From the NCBI RefSeq assembly GCF_031928785.1, contig NZ_JARQAL010000005.1: a stretch of DNA of 64,000 bases; one strand, given 5' to 3'. The number at the start of each line of letters is the position of its first letter. Position 1 is the first letter of the stretch. Source of the DNA: Enterococcus_C asini_A. GTDB taxonomy: Bacteria; Bacillota; Bacilli; Lactobacillales; Enterococcaceae. The notes beneath the pieces were generated by a model that had not been told where the DNA came from, did no database searches, and saw only the letters and a list, made by a program, of their open reading frames with translations. This document shows positions 48,933 through 56,243 of this stretch, in pieces. The position numbers were made by a program, and so were the translations under genes.

Positions 48933-51068
48933 ATGAACAAGAAAAATAATGGTATGTTAAAAAATACCTTGTACTATGTACTCGTGCTGCTGGCGATGAT
49001 TACAGTCGTCTATTTCTTGTTTGGAAATGGTGGGCAACAGTCGCCGGATATCGAGTATTCTACCTTCAAGCAACAACTTGAAGCCGGAAAAATTAAAGAT
49101 TTCTCCGTACAGCCTGCTAATGGAACATACAAGATTACCGGGCAGTACAAAGAAAAACAAGAAGTGTCTAACAGCAATGGCCTAAGCATTTTAGGGGACA
49201 CAGCTGCAGAAACTAGCAACTTCACTACAATTATTTTGCCAAATGACAGCACGTTAAGTGAAATTACCAATTTGGCGGCAGAAAATAATGTGAAGACTGT
49301 TATCAAAGAAGAGTCTAACAGTGGTCTTTGGTTAAGCTTAATCATGAGCTTCTTACCACTGGTGTTGATTTTCTTCTTATTCTACATGATGATGGGCCAA
49401 CAAGGCGGCGGTGGCGGTGGCGGCGGCCGAGTGATGAACTTCGGCAAGTCCAAAGCCAAAGAAGCCGACAAAAAAGCCAACCGGGTGCGTTTTTCTGACG
49501 TAGCTGGAGCAGAAGAAGAAAAACAAGAATTAGTGGAAGTCGTGGAATTCTTAAAAGACCCTCGACGTTTCGTGGAACTAGGAGCTCGGATTCCTGCTGG
49601 AGTCTTATTAGAAGGACCTCCCGGAACTGGTAAAACCTTACTAGCGAAAGCTGTTGCCGGAGAAGCTGGGGTACCATTTTATTCCATCTCTGGTTCTGAC
49701 TTTGTGGAAATGTTCGTCGGTGTCGGTGCAAGTCGGGTACGGGATCTCTTTGAAACGGCTAAGAAAAATGCACCAGCCATTATCTTTATTGATGAAATCG
49801 ATGCGGTGGGCCGTCAACGGGGCGCCGGTATGGGTGGTGGCCACGATGAACGGGAACAAACATTGAACCAATTATTAGTTGAAATGGATGGGTTTGATGG
49901 CAATGAAGGCGTCATCGTCATTGCGGCAACCAACCGTTCTGACGTTTTGGATCCAGCTTTGCTACGGCCTGGTCGTTTTGACCGCCAAATCTTGGTAGGC
50001 CGTCCAGATGTTAAAGGCCGGGAAGCTATTTTGAAAGTCCATGCGCGGAACAAACCACTAGCTGACGATGTAGACTTAAAAGTGGTAGCTCAACAAACCC
50101 CTGGCTTTGCCGGAGCGGATTTGGAAAACGTCTTAAACGAAGCGGCATTAGTTGCTGCTCGTCGCAATAAGAAAAAAATCGATGCTTCTGATATTGATGA
50201 GGCAGAAGATCGTGTAATCGCGGGACCTGCGAAAAAGGATCGAGTTATTTCCAAACGAGAACGGGAAATGGTGGCTTATCACGAAGCCGGCCATACAATC
50301 GTGGGCTTAGTCTTAAGTCGGGCTCGTGTTGTGCATAAAGTTACGATCATTCCACGTGGTCGTGCGGGTGGCTACATGATCGCTTTGCCAAAAGAAGATC
50401 AAATGTTAATGACCAAAGACGATATGTTTGAACAAATCGTCGGTCTCTTAGGTGGTCGGACGGCAGAAGAATTGATCTTCAACGTACAATCCACTGGAGC
50501 TTCCAATGACTTTGAACAAGCAACTGGCTTAGCTCGCAGTATGGTTACCGAATACGGAATGAGCGACAAATTAGGTCCAGTTCAATATGAAGGCAATCAT
50601 CAAGTCTTTGTCGGCCGTGACTATGGTCAAACCAAAGCCTATTCCGAACAAGTTGCCTTTGAAATCGACCAAGAAGTTCGTAGCATTTTGATGAGTGCCC
50701 ATGCTAAGGCTCGGGAAATCATTGAAGCGCACCGTGAACAACATAAGTTGATTGCGGAAAAACTTTTGGAATTCGAAACATTGGATGCCAAAGCAATCAA
50801 ATCCTTGTTTGAAGAAGGTAAGATGCCTGAAGGAACACCGGATGAATATCCAAGTGAAAAGGCCCAAACCTTTGAAGAAGCGAAACGTGCTTTAGAAGAA
50901 AAGGATGCGGAAAAACAAGCAGAAGAAAAGAAAGATTTCGATGAAGCTAAGAATTACTTTGATGCGGAAGCGAAAGAGGCCCAATTAGGATCTTCAGAAG
51001 AAACCCAAGAAGTTCAATCCCAGATCAAGGAAGAGCAAAAAGATCTTGAGGATGACAATAAAGAATAA
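48933..51068 (+). CDS. ftsH: ATP-dependent membrane protease FtsH
   Basis: A 711-residue AAA+ zinc protease that degrades membrane and regulatory proteins. It has a first helix (about 10-27), an extracytoplasmic domain, a second helix (about 133-153) followed by a Gly-rich stretch, AAA domain with Walker A GPPGTGKTLLAK, Walker B IIFIDEIDAVG and SRH arginines, then the HEAGH zinc site (450-454). A long acidic Glu/Lys/Ala-rich C-terminal tail (about 635-711) is typical of enterococci and lactobacilli. AAGGAGG precedes the ATG. Its usual downstream neighbours (hslO, dus, lysS) are not here. Confidence 0.97.
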   Translation: MNKKNNGMLKNTLYYVLVLLAMITVVYFLFGNGGQQSPDIEYSTFKQQLEAGKIKDFSVQPANGTYKITGQYKEKQEVSNSNGLSILGDTAAETSNFTTIILPNDSTLSEITNLAAENNVKTVIKEESNSGLWLSLIMSFLPLVLIFFLFYMMMGQQGGGGGGGGRVMNFGKSKAKEADKKANRVRFSDVAGAEEEKQELVEVVEFLKDPRRFVELGARIPAGVLLEGPPGTGKTLLAKAVAGEAGVPFYSISGSDFVEMFVGVGASRVRDLFETAKKNAPAIIFIDEIDAVGRQRGAGMGGGHDEREQTLNQLLVEMDGFDGNEGVIVIAATNRSDVLDPALLRPGRFDRQILVGRPDVKGREAILKVHARNKPLADDVDLKVVAQQTPGFAGADLENVLNEAALVAARRNKKKIDASDIDEAEDRVIAGPAKKDRVISKREREMVAYHEAGHTIVGLVLSRARVVHKVTIIPRGRAGGYMIALPKEDQMLMTKDDMFEQIVGLLGGRTAEELIFNVQSTGASNDFEQATGLARSMVTEYGMSDKLGPVQYEGNHQVFVGRDYGQTKAYSEQVAFEIDQEVRSILMSAHAKAREIIEAHREQHKLIAEKLLEFETLDAKAIKSLFEEGKMPEGTPDEYPSEKAQTFEEAKRALEEKDAEKQAEEKKDFDEAKNYFDAEAKEAQLGSSEETQEVQSQIKEEQKDLEDDNKE

Positions 51069-51076
51069 ACAGATTA

Positions 51077-51117
51077 ACAACCTCAAGCATTCCTAGGAGT
51101 GTTTGAGGTTGTTTTTT
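51077..51117 (+). terminator. Intrinsic terminator after ftsH
   Basis: AACAACCTCAA (51077-51087) and TTGAGGTTGTT (51103-51113) pair perfectly. Further inner pairing is present, and T residues follow. Confidence 0.9.
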
Positions 51118-51259
51118 TAATTGGTAAGCAATTCGGCTATCCTACGAGTCACTCTAGATTTAATTGGATGTCCACATTTGTATTTCTTATAGTGTTACAA
51201 AATTGGAACTGCTAAAAACAGTCGTTATCCTTTCAGAGATTTATTTTTTAAATATTTCT

Positions 51260-51288
51260 TTGACATCCGAAACGTTTCGGATTATACT
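51260..51288 (+). promoter_or_regulatory. Sigma-A promoter of the oligosaccharide operon
   Basis: TTGACA (51260-51265), a 17-base spacer and TATACT (51283-51288) form a near-consensus promoter 51 bases before the binding-protein ATG. The spacer is fully occupied by an 18-bp palindrome, so the default state is probably repressed. Confidence 0.85.
51265..51282. promoter_or_regulatory. LacI-family operator inside the promoter spacer
   Basis: ATCCGAAACGTTTCGGAT is a perfect 18-bp palindrome with the central CG typical of LacI-family operators. It lies exactly between the -35 and -10 boxes, so a bound repressor would exclude RNA polymerase. The LacI-family gene at 58539 in the same locus is the likely ligand. 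Confidence 0.75.
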
Positions 51289-51297
51289 GTGATTTGT

Positions 51298-51311
51298 AGT
51301 AAGCGTTTTCT
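51298..51311 (+). promoter_or_regulatory. cre-like site (CcpA)
   Basis: AGTAAGCGTTTTCT matches the cre consensus TGWAARCGYTWNCW at all but the first base. It lies just after the expected transcription start, where bound CcpA would block elongation. This fits carbon catabolite repression of a sugar operon. Confidence 0.6.
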
Positions 51312-51338
51312 AAAATGAATGTTGGAGGTAGAAAGACA

Positions 51339-52604
51339 ATGAAGAGTATCATGCGAAAAATAGGTGTTGTGGCATTATCATTAGGTACGTTGGTTGGATT
51401 GGCTGCATGTGGATCGAATGATAATAGTAGTAATGGAAGCAAAGATGAAGTAACTTTAACAGTTGGTTTCTGGAAGGGCGATTCTACTGCAGAAGATTCT
51501 GCTCGAAAAAAAGCCTTTGAAAATTTCACAAAAGAAACTGGAATTAAAATTAAAGAAAAAGTGTACAATGATTATGAAACGCAATTAATGACTGATTTAG
51601 TTGGTGAAACGGCACCAGATGTGTTCTATGTAGATGTTTCTAATTTACCTAGTTTAACTGAGCAGAGCGTTTTAGAACCTTTAGATGATTTTATTGCTGA
51701 ACAAGATGATTTTGATAAGGATGATTTTTATGAACCCATTTATAAGGCTTTTACTGGTGATGATGGCAAACAATATGGACTTCCGAAAGATTATTCCACG
51801 TTAGGATTTTATTATAACGAAGATTTGTTAAGTCAGGCTGGAATGACAGCTGATGATACTCCTCAGAAATACGAAGATTTGGAAGCGTTTTTAATGAAAC
51901 TACAAGAAAAGCTTCCGGATGTACAACCTATGGTATTTTCTCCATTACTAGCTAGACAAATGTATATCATGGAATCGACAGGTGGTAAAATTGTAACTGA
52001 TGAGGGAAAAGCTAATTTAGATGATCCTCAAGTGGTTGACGCATTACAAATCTTGGTTGACCTGTATGAAAAAGGGTTAATCAAAACCCCAGATGATTTA
52101 GGTGACGGTTGGGCAGGAGATACCTTCGGCCGTGGTGGTGCAGTAATTAGTGATGAAGGAGCATGGATGATTTCTCATCTTAAAAATAATTTTCCTGATC
52201 TAAAATGGGGAGTTAAAGAGATTCCTGAAATTAATGGTGAAAAACGGAATATGGTATTTACCGTTAGCTACTCCATGAATGCTGCGACAAAACATAAGGA
52301 TGAGTCATGGCAATTGATTAATTATCTAACTCATGATGCAATGAAAGATTATGCGGAAGAAGCATCAGTATTACCTTCTAGAAAATCTGTTGCAGAGGAG
52401 TTGAAGATTAATGATGATGCTGTGATGAAACCATTTGCTGAAGCGGCAAATTATGCAACACCATGGCAAGATGGTCCTAACTTGACATTGATTATGCAAC
52501 GCTATGAAAACATGTTCCCATCTGCTTTGAAAGGAGAAATGACTCTAGAGCAAGCGATGAAAGAAGCGACTGAGTCAGCAAATAAAGATATAGAAAATAA
52601 ATAA
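51339..52604 (+). CDS. Sugar ABC transporter substrate-binding lipoprotein
   Basis: A 421-residue family 1 extracellular solute-binding protein. The signal peptide ends in the lipobox LVGLAACGS, so Cys is lipidated and the protein sits on the outer face of the membrane. The mature part has the usual two-lobed pattern (VTLTVGFWKGDSTAEDSA..., APDVFYVDVSNLPSL, YGLPKDYSTLGFYYNEDLL). ATG 51339 has GGAGG 10 bases upstream; an earlier ATG at 51315 overlaps that site. First gene of the operon, with operator and cre site in front. By neighbourhood it should bind gluco-oligosaccharides; MsmE is the nearest functional analogue. Confidence 0.9.
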   Translation: MKSIMRKIGVVALSLGTLVGLAACGSNDNSSNGSKDEVTLTVGFWKGDSTAEDSARKKAFENFTKETGIKIKEKVYNDYETQLMTDLVGETAPDVFYVDVSNLPSLTEQSVLEPLDDFIAEQDDFDKDDFYEPIYKAFTGDDGKQYGLPKDYSTLGFYYNEDLLSQAGMTADDTPQKYEDLEAFLMKLQEKLPDVQPMVFSPLLARQMYIMESTGGKIVTDEGKANLDDPQVVDALQILVDLYEKGLIKTPDDLGDGWAGDTFGRGGAVISDEGAWMISHLKNNFPDLKWGVKEIPEINGEKRNMVFTVSYSMNAATKHKDESWQLINYLTHDAMKDYAEEASVLPSRKSVAEELKINDDAVMKPFAEAANYATPWQDGPNLTLIMQRYENMFPSALKGEMTLEQAMKEATESANKDIENK

Positions 52605-52613
52605 AAAATATTC

Positions 52614-52676
52614 TAGGGGGGAATCAAAGTCTTTGATAACGAAATCAGTTATTAAGGATTTGTTTCACCCCCTTAT
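52614..52676 (+). other. Intercistronic stem-loop after binding-protein gene
   Basis: TAGGGGG near 52614-52620 and CCCCCTTA at 52668-52675 can pair, with an inner TGATAAC/GTTATTA hairpin. There is no T run. Such hairpins often protect the abundant binding-protein transcript and lower expression of the permeases. The gap up to 52786 holds no other gene. Confidence 0.4.
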
Positions 52677-52786
52677 ACTATGAGTAAAAATCATTTTTCT
52701 TATTGGTTTATCTTTGATTTAAATAGAGTAAAAATATAGAGTTTTAGATCAGAGATGAACCTTATTAGATTAAGGAGATTAAATTA

Positions 52787-53686
52787 ATGAAACGACATAG
52801 TGAGAAACTACAAGGTTGGATATTTTCTCTACCAGCTGTAATCATATTATTAATGTTTACATTGTTACCGATTTTATTTTCATTTTATTTATCCTTTAAT
52901 AAGGTTAATTTAATTGGTGAAGTTTCATATACATTTACTGGATTAAAAAATTATATAGATGCTCTTAAAGATCCCAGAGTAATTATCGCTTTAAAAAATA
53001 CATTGAAATATGTTGTGATTGTTGTACCTGTACAAACATTAATTGCACTTTTATTAGCCTATATTCTTAACTCTGGTATAAAATTTCAAACTGGCTTTAG
53101 AACGCTGTTATTTTTGCCCACACTAACTTCCAGTTCAGCTTTAACAATGATATTTATGTTTTTATTTAGTGTAAATGGACCTGTTAATAAATTATTGGTT
53201 AATGCAGGTATTTTAGATCAGCCAATCGGCTTTTTGAGCGAGAGTTCGACAGTCCTTTATGCCATTATTATTATGAATGTTTGGTCTACGGTGCCAATGT
53301 TTATGACAATCTATCTAGCGGGTCTACAAGATATTCCAAAAACTATGTATGAAGCGGCTGAAATTGATGGCGCAAATGCTTTTCAACGGCTAACACGAAT
53401 TACTGTTCCTCAATTGGTTCCAGTAACCAACTATATTTTAATGGTAGGGCTAGCCTCTACTTTCCAATTGTTTGACCAAACATATATTGTTTCTGGTGGA
53501 TCTGGTGGTCCTAATAATGCTACTTTGACCTTATCCTTAATTATTTACCAATACGCCTTTAAGACTTTTGGAACTATGGGCTATGCTTCTGCTGTAGCAG
53601 TAGTGCTGACAGTATTTATTTTCGTAATAACGATGATTTTAAGAAAATTTAGTAATGAAGATGTAACAGGTGAAGGAGGGCTATAA
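52787..53686 (+). CDS. Sugar ABC transporter permease (MalF/MsmF type)
   Basis: A 299-residue inner membrane permease with six helices. The first helix LQGWIFSLPAVIILLMFTLLPILFSFYLSF is the typical start of MsmF/UgpA proteins, and the EAA loop reads YEAAEIDGANAFQRLTRITVPQL, the contact site for the ATPase. It has AAGGAG ahead of the ATG. The partner permease follows 1 base after its stop. It forms the channel with 53688-54512 for the substrate delivered by the upstream lipoprotein. Confidence 0.92.
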   Translation: MKRHSEKLQGWIFSLPAVIILLMFTLLPILFSFYLSFNKVNLIGEVSYTFTGLKNYIDALKDPRVIIALKNTLKYVVIVVPVQTLIALLLAYILNSGIKFQTGFRTLLFLPTLTSSSALTMIFMFLFSVNGPVNKLLVNAGILDQPIGFLSESSTVLYAIIIMNVWSTVPMFMTIYLAGLQDIPKTMYEAAEIDGANAFQRLTRITVPQLVPVTNYILMVGLASTFQLFDQTYIVSGGSGGPNNATLTLSLIIYQYAFKTFGTMGYASAVAVVLTVFIFVITMILRKFSNEDVTGEGGL

Positions 53687-53687
53687 A

Positions 53688-54512
53688 ATGAAAAAAATTA
53701 AGCCATCAAGGTTAATCCTATACTTAATTCTAATCGTGTATGCAGTTATAACAGTCTATCCTTTTTTATGGGCGCTTTTAGCTTCTATAAAGCCGTATAG
53801 TGAGATAGTTGGTAATGGACTACGACTATTGCCAGAAAATCCAACGATTGAGAACTTCCAATATATTTTTACTCAAGATCCGCTTTTCCCTAAATGGGTA
53901 GTTAATTCAGTTATTATTGCAACATTGGGAACGATATTAAATGTAATTTTTAATAGTATGTGTGGCTATGCGTTAGCTCGTTTGCATTTTCCCGGAAGAA
54001 AAGCTTTATTCATGATTGTATTAGTATGCATCATGGTTCCCGCGCAAATACTATTAATTCCTAACTATCTTATTATGAAACAATTTGGATTACTTGATTC
54101 GTATTCAGCGTTAATCATTCCCTCGGCGATTAATTTTTCATATATTTTTATGATGCGCCAATTTTTTATTTCCTTTCCTAAAGAAATTGAAGAAGCTGCA
54201 GAATTAGATGGATTGAATCGTCTAGGAATCTTTTTCCGAATCGTTATGCCGATGGCTAGAGCATCGATTGGCACACAAGCAATCTTTGTTTTCCTAGCTT
54301 TTTGGAATGATTTTATGAAACCATTATTGTATATCACTTCTCAAGAAAAATATACTTTGACATTGGGGTTGCAGTCTTTTCAATCACAACACGCAACTCA
54401 GTGGAACTACATCATGGCTGCAGCGGTAGTAACAATTTTTCCGATAGTTATTATGTATATTTTACTTAATAAGTATTTCATGAAGGGGATGAAAATTGGG
54501 GGAGATAAGTAA
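53688..54512 (+). CDS. Sugar ABC transporter permease (MalG/MsmG type)
   Basis: A 274-residue permease with six helices. The N-terminal helix LYLILIVYAVITVYPFLWALLASIKP and the EAA loop EEAAELDGLNRLGIFFRIVMPMA are typical of MsmG/UgpE proteins. ATG 53688 has GGAGGG upstream; an earlier in-frame start at 53670 overlaps the first permease. Its stop overlaps the next ATG as TAATG, so translation is coupled to the GH36-like gene. No ATPase gene is found in the locus. Confidence 0.92.
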   Translation: MKKIKPSRLILYLILIVYAVITVYPFLWALLASIKPYSEIVGNGLRLLPENPTIENFQYIFTQDPLFPKWVVNSVIIATLGTILNVIFNSMCGYALARLHFPGRKALFMIVLVCIMVPAQILLIPNYLIMKQFGLLDSYSALIIPSAINFSYIFMMRQFFISFPKEIEEAAELDGLNRLGIFFRIVMPMARASIGTQAIFVFLAFWNDFMKPLLYITSQEKYTLTLGLQSFQSQHATQWNYIMAAAVVTIFPIVIMYILLNKYFMKGMKIGGDK

Positions 54513-56230
54513 TGAGTATTATTGATCAAATTGAAGTGATTGATCCTTGTGATGTAAGGATTAAATCTAGTATTGAAGATAATGCAACAATCATCAAAAT
54601 TTCAAACGAAAATGATAAAACACTGGAATTTACAATTAGTTTCCCGATTATTGATTTTTCTCATTTTTGGTATTCAGCTAATAATGGTGATGACAGCTTG
54701 CCGAATCTGTGGACTGAACCTATAAATATCTCAACTAATTTTTCTCTTCCAATTTTTGTTTTTTTTGATGAGCAGGGGAATAGTCAGCTAACTGTGGCTT
54801 TAAGTGAGACGACGAGAAAAGTCTGTGCTTCAATTGGTGTCCACGAAGAAAGCGCTTCTATAAAAATGACCTTTTCGTTTCCTGATGGCATTGATAGAGA
54901 TGTTTTAAAAGTTTACCTAAATGATTGTGAGCAACCTTTTTATAAAAGTGTGGTTAAGAGTAGAGATTGGTTATATAGTCAGGGAAAATATTCGCATTTA
55001 CCTTCTAATTCTGCTGCCTACAAATCTGTTTACTCCACCTGGTATAGTTACCATCAAGCATTAAATCAGGATAGTATAGTGGAGCAAGTTCAACAGTTTG
55101 CCGATTATCATATTGAGACATTGATATTAGATGATGGATGGCAGACGGATGATAATAGTCGCAGATATGCATACGCTGGAGATTGGGAAATTGCAGAAAG
55201 TAAGTTTCCTAATATGGTAACTCATATAAATAATATTCAACAAAATAATATTAAATATTTAGTCTGGATAACTTTGCCTTATGTAGGTGAAAAATCAGCT
55301 GCTTTTTCACGGTTTTCTGATAAGTTTTTATATTTTGATGATTATCAAAAAGCTGGAATATTAGATCCAAGATACAGAGAGGTCAGACAATACCTTGTGA
55401 ATACCATATTAAATTTAGTTCGGAAATTGCACCTAAATGGATTAAAGATAGACTTCATTGATTCTTTCAGGTCGGCCTCTCACAATATCAATTCTAAAAT
55501 GGATATTGCAAACTTAGACGATAGCATCAATGTATTGTTATCTGATATTGTAAAAGTACTGCTTGATTATGATCCTGAGTTTTTAATAGAATTTCGTGAA
55601 GACTATATTGGTCCCAACATGACACAATATTGCAATATTATTAGAGTTAAAGATTGTCCACACGATTATAATAAGAATCGAGTAGGCCTGACCAATATTC
55701 GATTACTTTGTCCATCAGTTGCTCCTCATTCTGATATGATAACATTCAATTTAAAAGATAGTCTGGAATCGATAAGTCTCCAATTTCTTAATTGTTTGTA
55801 CGGAGTAATTCAATTATCAGTAGATTTATTAAAGCTATCTAAGGAGCAAAGAGAAGTTATTCAGCATTGGATGCTATATCAAGATGAAAATAGAGAAGTT
55901 ATTTTTAATGGAAACTTTGCCGCCTTGAATCCCCATCTTGGTTTTGATGTAGTATCTGTGGGTAATCTGTCAAAAAGAATTATTAGTTGTTATCAAGTAA
56001 ACCGTGTAATTGAATTAAAAAAGGAATGGATGGCAGATTCAATTGATGTGATTAATGCCACTTTATGCAACGATTTGATTTTATCGGGAAATGATTTTAT
56101 CGGGAAATGTTTCAAGTACACGTCTTATGATTTACGTGGATTAGTTGTTGAGACCGGAGAAATTGAAATAGAAGAAATTCAAAAAATTAAAGTTCCTGCT
56201 TGTGGAAGAATTGAGATTAAGCAGATTTAG
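54512..56230 (+). CDS. GH36-like (clan GH-D) alpha-glycosidase, specificity unclear
   Basis: A 572-residue cytosolic enzyme without signal peptide. An N-terminal beta-sandwich (about 1-165) is followed by a TIM barrel with LILDDGWQTDD (Asp207-208), GDWEIAESKFPN, GLKIDFIDSF (Asp314, likely nucleophile) and VKDCPHDYNKNR (Asp381, likely acid/base). These are in the order of melibiase-like enzymes. It is shorter than classical GH36 alpha-galactosidases (about 730 residues), and its nucleophile strand reads KIDF rather than KWD. Neighbours (GH65, DexB-type GH13) act on alpha-glucosides, so it may be an alpha-glucosidase, though alpha-galactosidase (as Aga in msm loci) remains possible. Confidence 0.7.
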   Translation: MSIIDQIEVIDPCDVRIKSSIEDNATIIKISNENDKTLEFTISFPIIDFSHFWYSANNGDDSLPNLWTEPINISTNFSLPIFVFFDEQGNSQLTVALSETTRKVCASIGVHEESASIKMTFSFPDGIDRDVLKVYLNDCEQPFYKSVVKSRDWLYSQGKYSHLPSNSAAYKSVYSTWYSYHQALNQDSIVEQVQQFADYHIETLILDDGWQTDDNSRRYAYAGDWEIAESKFPNMVTHINNIQQNNIKYLVWITLPYVGEKSAAFSRFSDKFLYFDDYQKAGILDPRYREVRQYLVNTILNLVRKLHLNGLKIDFIDSFRSASHNINSKMDIANLDDSINVLLSDIVKVLLDYDPEFLIEFREDYIGPNMTQYCNIIRVKDCPHDYNKNRVGLTNIRLLCPSVAPHSDMITFNLKDSLESISLQFLNCLYGVIQLSVDLLKLSKEQREVIQHWMLYQDENREVIFNGNFAALNPHLGFDVVSVGNLSKRIISCYQVNRVIELKKEWMADSIDVINATLCNDLILSGNDFIGKCFKYTSYDLRGLVVETGEIEIEEIQKIKVPACGRIEIKQI

Positions 56231-56243
56231 TGGAGGCAATATA

